From Pseudomonas fluorescens (GTDB lineage: Bacteria; Pseudomonadota; Gammaproteobacteria; Pseudomonadales; Pseudomonadaceae), in NCBI RefSeq assembly GCF_001902145.1, contig NZ_MRST01000025.1:434001-498000 (forward strand): DNA of 64,000 nucleotides. The letters run 5' to 3'. The position numbers and the translations under genes are program-made. Below the pieces are notes generated by a model, which was not told the DNA's origin, did not search any database, and saw only the letters and a list, made by a program, of their open reading frames with translations. Positions 17,106 through 25,496 of the stretch are shown here, piece after piece; within the stretch, counting starts at the first letter, position 1, and every line of letters starts with the position of its first letter.

Positions 17106-18035
17106 ATGGAAAAAACTGAGATCGAAGGGCTGTGGACCCACATCCACTGGCTGTCGGTGCTGGAGGAACAAGGCACCTACACTGCTGCCGCTGCGCGCCT
17201 GGGGGTGAGTAAATCGGCGGTGAGCCAGCGCATTTCCGATCTGGAAAAAGCCACCGGCACGCGCCTGGTGACGCGCACCACCCGCAGCGTGCGGCTGACC
17301 GACGCGGGGCTGTCATTGACCCGCGAAGTGCGCAGCGCCTACGCGCAGATCGCCCGCGGTTTTTCCTCGGTGCGCGACTCGGTGGGAGAAATCCGTGGAC
17401 TGGTGCGCCTGACCGCTCCCGTGGCCTTCGCCCGGCAACAACTGGTGCCGCACCTGTCCGGCTTTTTGCAGCAGTACCCCAAGGTGCGTATCCAACTGGA
17501 CGTCTCCGATGCCTTGAGCTCACTGGCCGCCGAGGGTTACGACCTGGCGGTGCGCCACGGCTTCCAAGTGCCCGAAACCCATGTGGCATGGAAGCTGTGC
17601 GACACCACCTCGGTGCTGGTCGCCACCCAAGATTACCTGCAACGCCACGGCGAACCTCGCGAGCCTGGCGACCTGGCGGCGCACAACTGTCTGTTTTATC
17701 CGCGGGGCACCGACCAGCCCGCCTGGACTTTCGAACGCGGCAGCCAACCCCTCGAGCGCCTCACCGTGCCCATCGCCGGCAGCTTCGCCACCAATAACAG
17801 CGAGGCCTTGCGCGACGCGGCGCTCAACCACCTGGGCATCGCCCTGCTCCCGGACTTCAGCGCCCAGGCGGCGCTGGCCGCTGGTCAGTTGGTGCAGGTG
17901 CTCAAGGACTGGACCCTCAAGGGCGCGTTTGCCGATGAAATTTATCTGATTCGGCCTTACTCGCCCCATGTGCCCAAGTCGGTGAGCGCGTTGGTCAACT
18001 ATCTGAAGGACAAGCTCTCGGGTGGGTTCCGCTAG
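17106..18035 (+). CDS. LysR-family transcriptional regulator
   Basis: The 309-residue product has the LysR layout: winged helix-turn-helix at 15-75 (GTYTAAAARLGVSKSAVSQR, then LVTRTTRSVRLTDAG) and an effector-binding domain from about 95 (GLVRLTAPVAFARQQLVPHL). I take the ATG at 17106 because the HTH starts at the family's usual distance from it; the frame stays open for 127 codons upstream, antisense to mmsA. It is divergent from mmsA, the classical arrangement for a LysR regulator and its target. The effector is not known. Confidence 0.92.
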   Translation: MEKTEIEGLWTHIHWLSVLEEQGTYTAAAARLGVSKSAVSQRISDLEKATGTRLVTRTTRSVRLTDAGLSLTREVRSAYAQIARGFSSVRDSVGEIRGLVRLTAPVAFARQQLVPHLSGFLQQYPKVRIQLDVSDALSSLAAEGYDLAVRHGFQVPETHVAWKLCDTTSVLVATQDYLQRHGEPREPGDLAAHNCLFYPRGTDQPAWTFERGSQPLERLTVPIAGSFATNNSEALRDAALNHLGIALLPDFSAQAALAAGQLVQVLKDWTLKGAFADEIYLIRPYSPHVPKSVSALVNYLKDKLSGGFR

Positions 18036-18044
18036 GCGCCAGGG

Positions 18045-20210
18045 TTAAAAATCCACCGTCGCCGACACCTGCAAGGTACGCGGATAGCCCGGCGAGAAGG
18101 CGCCGTAAGACGCCACACCCGACCAGTACTCGCGGTCAAATACGTTCTGCACGGTGGCGCGCAAGGTGGTGGGCCGCCCTTCTATCTTGGTCGCATAGCG
18201 TACGCCGGCATCAATGCGCGTCCAGGCGTCCAGTTCCTGGGTGTTGGCCTGGTTGACGTATTGGCTGTCGGTGTAGATCGCGCCGCCGGTGAGGGTAAAG
18301 TCTTCCAGCCACGGGGTGTCGTACTCGGCCCACAGGTTGGCCTGGATGTCGGGCACGCCGACCGGTTTGTTGCCTCGGTTGGCGGCAGTAGCCGACTCGG
18401 TCAGCTCGCCGTCGAGGAAGGTCACGCCGCCCATCAAGCGCGTGCCAGGCGCCACTTCACCGTAGACGCTCAACTCGACGCCACGGTTGCGCTGCTCGGC
18501 TTGCACCGAGTACACCCCGTTGGCACCCAATTCGCCGCTGGGCTTTTCGATCTGGAACAACGCCAGGGTGGTCATGAAGGTGCCGTGTTCATACTTCACG
18601 CCCAGTTCGTGCTGCTTGGACTCATAAGGCGCGAAGGTTTCACCGGCGTTGCTGGCCGTGCCCGGCGCGATATCGCCTTTGCTCAGCCCCTCGACATAGT
18701 TGTAGTAGAGCGAGACGTCATCCCAGGGCTTGACCACCACGCCCACCAAGGGTGTGGTCGCAGCGTCCTTGTAGCGCGAACTCACCGAGCCTGCGGCGTT
18801 GTAGTTACGCGACTCGATGTCCTGGCGACGCACGCCCAGGGTCAGTTGGATGCGCTCATCGAGAAAGCCCAGGGTGTCGGTGAGCGCCACGCCGGACAGC
18901 TCAGATTCGGAGATGCGCAGCACTTTCGGCGCCCGCAGGTTTTGCTTGGGCGTGTCCACCGGGTGGTAGATATTGGAGCGGATTTCGGTGCCGTTGTTGA
19001 TGCCGCGAGACAGCTCGTCCTGGTAACGGGTCGCCATCAGCGTGGTGGTGTGGGTGACCGGGCCGGTGGCGAACTGCGCACGCAGGCCCACATCGGCGGT
19101 GGAACGGTCGACGTTGAATTTGTAGTAGCCCGGAATATTACTGGTGTCGCCAGCATCATTGAGGATGCGCGGCACCTGGTCCGACAGGCGCTTGACATCC
19201 GACCGGCCGCCCCCGGCATGGGCGAACACGGTGAGCGAATCACTCAGATCATATTCACCACCGAGCAAGGCCGACTGCTCCTTGGTGTCCGACCAGCCCC
19301 ACTTCTGCGGCAGGCTGGTGCGGCCATTGGGGGCCGAAGGCACCTGTACGTTCGGCGCGATGGTGAACGGCCGCGAGGCGCCTTCAAAACTTTCTTTCTG
19401 GCTGATGTAGTCAAGGTTCAGACGCAGCCGCTCACCGCGATAATCCAGGGCAATGGCGCCCACCCCCACGTCGCGATGCTGATCGTCCACGGCCGTGTCG
19501 CCCCCTTGCAGGCTGCCGTTGAAGCGCACGCCAAACTGGTTTTCTTCACCGAAGCGTCGGCTGATATCCAGGTGGCCGCCGACTTGGGTATCGGACGCGT
19601 AACTGCCGGTAAAGCGGGTCAGGTCCTGGTCCAGCGGGCGCTTGGGCACGATGTTGATCACCCCGCCCACGCCGCTGTTGGGCGAGATGCCGTACATCAG
19701 CGCCCCCGGCCCCTTGAGCACTTCAACGCGTTCGGCGTACTCGGTGAAGGCGCGGTAGTTGGGCGCCACCCCATACACGCCGTCATAGGCCAACTCGCCC
19801 AGGTTGCCCTCGCCAATCGCAAAGCCGCGCACGAAAAACGAGTCGACAATACCGCCGGTCTGCCCGGTAGAACGCACCGACGGGTCGCGCTCCAAGGCAT
19901 CGGCCACGGTCACTGTCTGCAGGTCGGCGAGGGTCTTGGCGGTGTAGCTGGTCACGCTGAACGGCGTGTCCATCACGTCCTTGTTACCCAGCATGCCCAG
20001 GCGCGCGCCACGGGCCACCTGACCACCGGCGAGCACCTCGGGCAGGTCGGTGGGGCCCAGATAGCGGGCGTTGACGTTCGTCGCGTCAAGGGTCAGGCTC
20101 TGCGCGCTGTCGCCGCTTGACTCGGCGGTGGCGGCCCAGGCGTTGCCACTGGCAGCAGCCAGCAACAGGGCGGTACGAATAGCGAGGGTTAACCGGCTGG
20201 CAACAGGCAT
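18045..20210 (-). CDS. TonB-dependent siderophore receptor without signalling domain
   Basis: Outer-membrane receptor for a ferric siderophore. The 721-residue product has a signal peptide (ends near ASGNAWAA), a plug domain (about 60-200, with DALERDPSVRSTGQTGGIVD and VLKGPGALMYG) and a 22-strand type barrel ending in the aromatic residue F (VSATVDF). It is clearly paralogous to the receptor at 23113: plug and barrel align almost throughout (WSGVASYGAFS and ANTQELDAWTRID near the C terminus). It lacks the N-terminal STN domain, so it transports but should not signal. It is divergent from the MFS gene, and its leader carries a 35-bp element shared with the second receptor. Confidence 0.95.
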   Translation of the reverse strand: MPVASRLTLAIRTALLLAAASGNAWAATAESSGDSAQSLTLDATNVNARYLGPTDLPEVLAGGQVARGARLGMLGNKDVMDTPFSVTSYTAKTLADLQTVTVADALERDPSVRSTGQTGGIVDSFFVRGFAIGEGNLGELAYDGVYGVAPNYRAFTEYAERVEVLKGPGALMYGISPNSGVGGVINIVPKRPLDQDLTRFTGSYASDTQVGGHLDISRRFGEENQFGVRFNGSLQGGDTAVDDQHRDVGVGAIALDYRGERLRLNLDYISQKESFEGASRPFTIAPNVQVPSAPNGRTSLPQKWGWSDTKEQSALLGGEYDLSDSLTVFAHAGGGRSDVKRLSDQVPRILNDAGDTSNIPGYYKFNVDRSTADVGLRAQFATGPVTHTTTLMATRYQDELSRGINNGTEIRSNIYHPVDTPKQNLRAPKVLRISESELSGVALTDTLGFLDERIQLTLGVRRQDIESRNYNAAGSVSSRYKDAATTPLVGVVVKPWDDVSLYYNYVEGLSKGDIAPGTASNAGETFAPYESKQHELGVKYEHGTFMTTLALFQIEKPSGELGANGVYSVQAEQRNRGVELSVYGEVAPGTRLMGGVTFLDGELTESATAANRGNKPVGVPDIQANLWAEYDTPWLEDFTLTGGAIYTDSQYVNQANTQELDAWTRIDAGVRYATKIEGRPTTLRATVQNVFDREYWSGVASYGAFSPGYPRTLQVSATVDF

Positions 20211-20254
20211 GACGTCAGGGCCCTTTGATCAAGTGAAGTGAGAATTACGCTTGA

Positions 20255-20289
20255 TGCCAGTCGACGCGTGAAAAAGTATCACCCCTGCC
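20255..20289 (-). promoter_or_regulatory. Predicted ECF-sigma promoter of the first siderophore receptor
   Basis: On the minus strand, GGCAGGGGTGATACTTTTT is followed by CACGCGTCGACTGGCA. The same pattern, at the same 35-bp length, stands before the second receptor (23035-23069). The CGTC core 16-18 bp after GGTGAT fits a FecI-type promoter. It ends 45 bp before the receptor start. Confidence 0.6.
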
Positions 20290-20319
20290 GCGACTTTTTT
20301 TACCTAGCGAGACAGCTCC

Positions 20320-21492
20320 ATGCCACCCACCCGTGTCCTGATTGCCCTGCTGTTCACGATCCAGCTTGTGTCCATGGGCGCCATGGAAATGAGCGGGCCG
20401 TTCTGGCCGGTGCATTTACGCCAACTGACTGACTCCGACACGCTGTTCAGCTTCGCCAGCATCACCGTGTACGTGGGGCCGATGCTCGGCATCCTGTTGA
20501 CCAGCGCATTCTGGGGCCGCATCGGCGATCGCTACGGCCACAAGCTGATGATGATTCGCGCACTGGCGGGCCTGACCCTGACGCAACTGGGGCTGGCACT
20601 GTTCAGCGACCTCTGGGCGATCCTCGCCCTGCGTTTTCTGCAAGGCGCCTGTGCCGGCTACATCGCCCCGGCCCAGGCGTATGGCGTGAGTATCGAGGTG
20701 CCGTCACGGCGCGCGCGGCTGTTCGCACTGCTGCAGATTTCCACCAACGTCGGCTCGCTGCTCGGCGCCGTGCTCGGCGGTTTGATTCTCGATCATGCGA
20801 CGTTCTTCTGGATCAACCTCAGCGCCGCCGCGCTCTGCGCGGTGTGCACGGTGATTGCAGCGCTGACCTTGCCGAACGTGCCACCGGTTAAGAAAACCAC
20901 GGCTGCGTCAACGGGCGGCACCTGGCAGGCCTCGGCCTTGCTGCCGCTGCTGACGGTGATGGGCATTCTGCTGCTGGCGCGGATGCTGCCGCAGACCTCG
21001 TTCGCGCTGTATGTGAGTACGACGTTCACCGTCAGCAACGCCCTGGTCGGCCTGTGCTATGGCTTGCTGGCCCTGGGTTTTATCCTGTCGGCGACCGCCT
21101 GGGCGCGCCACTTCGAAGGTCGCAGCCAGGCAGACAGCTTGCGCCGCCTTTCCTGGGTGGTGGCCGGCTGCATCGCGCTGACCGCCCTCGCCGGCCTCAC
21201 CCGCAACCCACTGGTGTTTGTGATCGCCTACTTTGTCTGGGGCGTGTTGCTGGGTGCGACCACGCCGGTACTCATGGCGCTGGTTTCAAAGACTGCCGAC
21301 AGCGCGCAGCAGGGCCATGTGCTGGGGATCGCCCAAGGCACCGCGCAATTTGCCTCCATTGTGGGTATCTGCGCCGGCGGCCTGCTCAGCCAGGTCTATG
21401 GCTTGGCGTACACCTACCTGTTTGTGTGTATGGCGTATGCCATGGCGCTGATTGCGATTCTCGCGTTGCGCAACCGACGGGTTTGCACTTAG
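20320..21492 (+). CDS. MFS transporter, probably siderophore-related
   Basis: Inner-membrane transporter of the major facilitator superfamily with about 12 hydrophobic segments in 390 residues. The loop 2-3 signature appears as GRIGDRYGHKLMMIRALAG (about 67-85), and RFLQGACAGYIAPAQAYG is the usual second landmark. It is the first gene of the plus-strand unit that continues with the ECF sigma factor. In comparable loci such MFS proteins export siderophores or move ferri-siderophore or its products across the inner membrane. No biosynthesis genes lie nearby, so export of a home-made siderophore is less likely. Substrate unknown. Confidence 0.87.
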   Translation: MPPTRVLIALLFTIQLVSMGAMEMSGPFWPVHLRQLTDSDTLFSFASITVYVGPMLGILLTSAFWGRIGDRYGHKLMMIRALAGLTLTQLGLALFSDLWAILALRFLQGACAGYIAPAQAYGVSIEVPSRRARLFALLQISTNVGSLLGAVLGGLILDHATFFWINLSAAALCAVCTVIAALTLPNVPPVKKTTAASTGGTWQASALLPLLTVMGILLLARMLPQTSFALYVSTTFTVSNALVGLCYGLLALGFILSATAWARHFEGRSQADSLRRLSWVVAGCIALTALAGLTRNPLVFVIAYFVWGVLLGATTPVLMALVSKTADSAQQGHVLGIAQGTAQFASIVGICAGGLLSQVYGLAYTYLFVCMAYAMALIAILALRNRRVCT

Positions 21493-21493
21493 C

Positions 21494-21512
21494 ATTGGGA
21501 ATACTTCTCAAT
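21494..21512. promoter_or_regulatory. Fur-box-like palindrome before the sigma gene
   Basis: ATTGGGAATACTTCTCAAT matches its own reverse complement at 14 of 19 positions and resembles a Pseudomonas Fur site. It fills most of the 36-bp gap between the MFS stop and the sigma ATG at 21529. Confidence 0.5.
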
Positions 21513-21528
21513 TGCACGGTTGCGCGCC

Positions 21529-22044
21529 ATGAGCGAAAGCCTTCCCGCCGATAACACCCCTCACCTGCGCGCAATCGAGGCGCTGTACAGCGGCCATCAC
21601 GGCTGGCTCTACGCCACGCTCAAACGCAAACTCGGCAATGCCATGGATGCGGCGGACCTGGCCCAGGACACCTTCACCCGCATCCTGGCCTCACAGGTTA
21701 CGGTGATCGACCAGCCACGCGCCTACCTGAGCTGCGTGGCCAAGGGCATCCTGGTCAACTGGTACCAGCGCAAGGCCCTGGAACGCGCTTACCTGGAAGC
21801 GCTCGCCAGCGTGCCGGCCCACGAGGTGCCGTCGCCGGAAGCGCACTTTCTGGTGCTGGAGACCCTGCACGAAATCGACGCGATGCTCGACGCGCTACCG
21901 CCGCTGGTCAAGCGTGCGTTCCTGCTCTCGCAGCTCAACGGCCTCAAATACCAGGACATCGCCGAGCAATTGGACGTGTCGCTGATCACCATCAAGCGCT
22001 ACATGAAACAGGCACTCGTCCAGTGCCTGATGCGGGTGGAATAA
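21529..22044 (+). CDS. ECF sigma factor, FecI-like
   Basis: RNA polymerase sigma factor of the iron-starvation ECF group, 171 residues. Region 2 is about 14-80 (LYATLKRKLGNAMDAADLAQ, DTFTRILAS) and region 4 about 108-165 (LPPLVKRAFLLSQLNGLKYQ, DIAEQLDVSLITIKRYMKQA). I take the ATG at 21529; a TTG three codons upstream is also in frame. No good ribosome binding site is visible. It is followed without a gap by its anti-sigma and then by the receptor with an STN domain, the standard cell-surface signalling triad. It should direct transcription of both receptors through the shared 35-bp element. Confidence 0.94.
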   Translation: MSESLPADNTPHLRAIEALYSGHHGWLYATLKRKLGNAMDAADLAQDTFTRILASQVTVIDQPRAYLSCVAKGILVNWYQRKALERAYLEALASVPAHEVPSPEAHFLVLETLHEIDAMLDALPPLVKRAFLLSQLNGLKYQDIAEQLDVSLITIKRYMKQALVQCLMRVE

Positions 22045-23013
22045 GTGCTCAACCTGGGCAAGGAGCCGCCGCTGCCCACCGACGCCCTGGAAGAAGCCGC
22101 CGAGTGGCTGATGCGCCTGAGCGAGAACGAGCTGAGCGCCAGCGAACGCGCCGAGTGGGAGCGCTGGAAAGTCAGCAGCCCCGAGCGCAGCCGTGCCTGG
22201 GCGCGCGCGCAATTGCTGCAAAGCAAGCTTGGTGGCCTGCCGCCGTCCCTGGCGATGTCGGCGCTGGACCGCCCGAGCAGCCCACAACGCCGCGCAGCCT
22301 TGGGCAAACTGGCGCTGTTGCTGGCGGTGATGCCGGCGGGCTGGGGCAGTTGGAAGCTGGTGCAGTCCCAGCAATGGACCGCCGATTACAGCACCCGCGT
22401 CGGCGAGCGCCGCGAACTGACCCTGGCCGACGGCTCGCGCCTGACCCTCAACACCGAGACCGCCATCGACGTACGGTTCGACAGCCAGCAGCGGCTGGTG
22501 AGCCTGCGTGAAGGCGAAATACTGGTGCAGACCGCACAGGATCCATCCCGCCCGTTTCGGGTGAACACCCGCCAGGGCCATATGCAGGCCCTGGGCACAC
22601 GCTTTACTGTGCGCGAACTAGGCGCACGCACGCATCTGGCGGTGCTTGAGGGCGCGGTCAACGTGATGCTGGCCGACAATAGCCAGAGCGCGCCATTGAT
22701 CGTCAACGCCGGGCAACGCACGGATTTTTCCGCACAACAGTTCGGCGCGCTCAGCCCCGCCGACCGCAATGTGAGTGCCTGGGCCCAAGGCATGCTGATG
22801 GCCGACAACATGCGCCTGGCAGACTTCGTCGCTGAGCTGACCCGTTATCGGCGCGGCTTCGTGCGCTACGACCCGGCCATTGCCAACCTGCGGATTTCCG
22901 GGGCCTTCCCCATTGCCGATACCCAGCGCACCTTGAACATGCTGGTGCAGACCTACCCGGTGCGCGCCAGCGGCCATTTGAATGGCTATTGGGTCAGCCT
23001 GTCGCCGGCTTGA
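22045..23013 (+). CDS. FecR-like anti-sigma regulator
   Basis: Inner-membrane regulator that holds the sigma factor until the loaded receptor signals. The 322-residue product has an N-terminal cytoplasmic domain (ALEEAAEWLMRLSENELSAS, 9-60), one membrane span near 88-104 (LALLLAVMPAGWGSW) and a periplasmic FecR domain (about 115-215, GERRELTLADGSRLTLNTET, SLREGEILVQTA), then a C-terminal STN-like segment that contacts the receptor. The GTG start follows the sigma stop codon directly, so translation is coupled. Confidence 0.94.
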   Translation: MLNLGKEPPLPTDALEEAAEWLMRLSENELSASERAEWERWKVSSPERSRAWARAQLLQSKLGGLPPSLAMSALDRPSSPQRRAALGKLALLLAVMPAGWGSWKLVQSQQWTADYSTRVGERRELTLADGSRLTLNTETAIDVRFDSQQRLVSLREGEILVQTAQDPSRPFRVNTRQGHMQALGTRFTVRELGARTHLAVLEGAVNVMLADNSQSAPLIVNAGQRTDFSAQQFGALSPADRNVSAWAQGMLMADNMRLADFVAELTRYRRGFVRYDPAIANLRISGAFPIADTQRTLNMLVQTYPVRASGHLNGYWVSLSPA

Positions 23014-23034
23014 GGCGGCGCAAAAATAAATGTC

Positions 23035-23069
23035 GGCACGGGTGATACTTTTTTCGCGCTCGGCTGGCA
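23035..23069 (+). promoter_or_regulatory. Predicted ECF-sigma promoter of the second siderophore receptor
   Basis: GGCACGGGTGATACTTTTT followed by TCGCGCTCGGCTGGCA, matching the minus-strand element before the first receptor base for base except for a few positions. It ends 43 bp before the receptor ATG, almost the same distance as in the other copy. Confidence 0.6.
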
Positions 23070-23112
23070 AACACTCAAACCTCTTCCCCTCCCGTCCATA
23101 GGGCTGCCCTCC

Positions 23113-25476
23113 ATGCTTGTGATTCGCAGCGCGCTGCTCAGCCTGGCCCTGGCCGGTGCCGCCCTGGCGGACGTGCCGGCGCAATGGGACAGGATGACGG
23201 TGCGCGCCTACCACATCGACCCTGGCCCGCTCGGCGCCACGTTGTCGAGCTTTGCCGTGGACGCCGGTATTGCGCTGTCATTCCTCCCGGCACTCACCGA
23301 AGGCCTGACCAGCCCGGGATTATCCGGCCGTTACTCGCCCCAGGACGCCATTACCCACCTGTTGGCCGGCAGTGGCCTGGAAATGGTGCAGCGCAGCGAC
23401 GGCAGTTACACCCTGGTGCCGCGCCAAGTCACGCTTTCGGACATCACCGTCAGCGCCACCGAGCAACGCACCAACGACCTGCCGCCGCTGTATGCCGGCG
23501 GCCAGGTAGCCACCGGCGGGCGCCTGGGCATGCTGGGCAATACGGACGTGATGGATGCCCCTTTCAGTGTCAGCACCTACACCGCCGCGCTGATCCAGGA
23601 CCAACAGGCAACCACCGTGGGCAATGTGCTGGAGCGTGATTCCTCGGTGCGCTCCACCGGGCAGACGGGCGGGATTGTCGACTCGTTCTTCATCCGCGGT
23701 TTCCCGGTGGGTGAAGGCAACCTGGGAGAACTGGCGTTCGACGGCGTGTACGGGGTGGCCTCCAACTACCGGGTGTTTACCGACTACGCCGAGCGTATCG
23801 AAGTGGTCAAAGGCCCCGGTGCGCTGCTGTACGGCATGTCGCCCAACAGTGCCGTAGGCGGCGTGATCAACGTGGTGCCCAAGCGTTCCCTGGACGAAGA
23901 CCTGACCCGCTACACCGCCAGCTACACCCAGGACGCGCAGCTCGGCAACCACCTCGATATCAGCCGGCGCTTTGGCGACGAGCGCCGCTTCGGCGTACGC
24001 CTCAACGCCAGCCTCCAGAACGGTGACACAGTGATTGACCAGCAGTCGCGCAATGTCGGCATTGGCGCACTGTCCCTGGACTACCAGGGCGAACGCCTGC
24101 GCACCAGCCTCGACCTGATCTCCCAGCAGGAGACACTCGACGCGGCGTCGCGCCCCTTCCTGATTGCTTCCGGCGTCGACCTCCCCAGCGCCGCCAACGG
24201 CCGCACCAACGTCAGCCAGGACTGGGGCTGGTCGCGCACGCGAGATAAATCCGCCCTGCTCAGCGGCGAATACGACCTCACCGACGCCATCACGCTGTTC
24301 GCCCATGCCGGGGGCGGCAGGTCGGCAGTGGCGCGTATGTCCGACCAGACGCCGACCATCGTCAACGCTGCCGGCGACACCTCGTCAATCCCCGGTTATT
24401 ACCGTTTCAACGTGCAGCGCTACACGGTCGACGCCGGTGCACGGCTGCGCTTTGAGACCGGGCCCATCAGCCACAGCAGCACCGTGCAGGCCAGCCGTTA
24501 TCGCGACGAGCTGTCACGGGGGATTATTTCCGGGGCACCGGTGCTGTCCAATCTCTACCACCCGGTCGACCGGCCCAAGCCCGTGATCGCCAAGCCCGCC
24601 ACGCCGACAGTATCGGCCAGTGAACTGTCCGGCGTGGCCATCGCCGACACCTTGTCAGTGCTCGACCAGCGTGTGCAAGTCACCGTCGGCCTGCGCCAGC
24701 AGCGTATCCAGTCCAGCAACTACAACAGCGCAGGCGTGGCCACCAGCACCTACGACGATGGCAAGATCACGCCGCTGTTCGGCGCGGTGCTCAAGCCCTG
24801 GGAGCATGTGGCGTTCTACTACAACTATCTCGAAGGCCTGAGCAAGGGTGACGTGGCGCCTTCCAACGCCGCGAACGCCGGTGAGGTGTTTGCGCCTTAC
24901 GTGTCCAAACAACATGAGGTCGGGGTCAAGGTCGACTACGGCACATTCATGTCGACCCTGGCGCTGTTCCAGATCCACAAGCCCAGCGGCGAGTTGGCCG
25001 CCGGGCGCTTCTCGGTACAGGGCGAACAGCGCAACCGTGGCCTGGAGCTCAATGTGTCTGGCGAAGTCGCCCACGGCATGCGCCTGCTTGGTGGCGTGAC
25101 CCTGCTGGATGCACAACTGACCCACACCGCCATTGCCGCCAACACCGGCAACACACCGGTGGGCGTGCCCGACGTGCAAGCCAACCTGTGGGCCGAATGG
25201 GACACCCCGTGGGTCGAGGGCCTGACGCTTACCACAGGGGCGATTTATACCGGCAGCCAGTACGTCAACCAGGCCAACACCCAACAGCTCGATGCGTGGA
25301 CCCGCTTCGACATCGGCGCACGCTACAGCACGCGGATCGCCGAGCACCCGACCACTCTGCGCGCCACGGTGCAGAACCTGTTCGACCGCGAGTACTGGTC
25401 GGGCGTCGCCTCCTACGGCGCGTTCTCCCAAGGCTCGCCGCGCACCCTCCTCCTCTCGGCCACGGTCGATTTCTGA
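23113..25476 (+). CDS. TonB-dependent siderophore receptor with STN signalling domain
   Basis: Outer-membrane transducer. The 787-residue product has a signal peptide (cleavage near AALADV), an STN domain at about 30-105 (PLGATLSSFAVDAGIALSFL, YSPQDAITHLLAGSGLEM), a plug at about 125-265 (VLERDSSVRSTGQTGGIVDS, VVKGPGALLYG) and a barrel ending in F. The STN domain contacts the FecR-like protein encoded just upstream. From the plug on it is a close paralogue of the receptor at 18045. The pair probably recognises the same or related siderophores. Its own leader carries the shared 35-bp element, separate from the sigma/anti-sigma transcript. Confidence 0.95.
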   Translation: MLVIRSALLSLALAGAALADVPAQWDRMTVRAYHIDPGPLGATLSSFAVDAGIALSFLPALTEGLTSPGLSGRYSPQDAITHLLAGSGLEMVQRSDGSYTLVPRQVTLSDITVSATEQRTNDLPPLYAGGQVATGGRLGMLGNTDVMDAPFSVSTYTAALIQDQQATTVGNVLERDSSVRSTGQTGGIVDSFFIRGFPVGEGNLGELAFDGVYGVASNYRVFTDYAERIEVVKGPGALLYGMSPNSAVGGVINVVPKRSLDEDLTRYTASYTQDAQLGNHLDISRRFGDERRFGVRLNASLQNGDTVIDQQSRNVGIGALSLDYQGERLRTSLDLISQQETLDAASRPFLIASGVDLPSAANGRTNVSQDWGWSRTRDKSALLSGEYDLTDAITLFAHAGGGRSAVARMSDQTPTIVNAAGDTSSIPGYYRFNVQRYTVDAGARLRFETGPISHSSTVQASRYRDELSRGIISGAPVLSNLYHPVDRPKPVIAKPATPTVSASELSGVAIADTLSVLDQRVQVTVGLRQQRIQSSNYNSAGVATSTYDDGKITPLFGAVLKPWEHVAFYYNYLEGLSKGDVAPSNAANAGEVFAPYVSKQHEVGVKVDYGTFMSTLALFQIHKPSGELAAGRFSVQGEQRNRGLELNVSGEVAHGMRLLGGVTLLDAQLTHTAIAANTGNTPVGVPDVQANLWAEWDTPWVEGLTLTTGAIYTGSQYVNQANTQQLDAWTRFDIGARYSTRIAEHPTTLRATVQNLFDREYWSGVASYGAFSQGSPRTLLLSATVDF

Positions 25477-25496
25477 CACCTGCAAGGGCTTGATTC

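Noticed and set aside
18261..20120. 619-codon plus-strand frame opposite the first TonB receptor
   Set aside because: Antisense shadow; the receptor on the minus strand has complete plug and barrel signatures.
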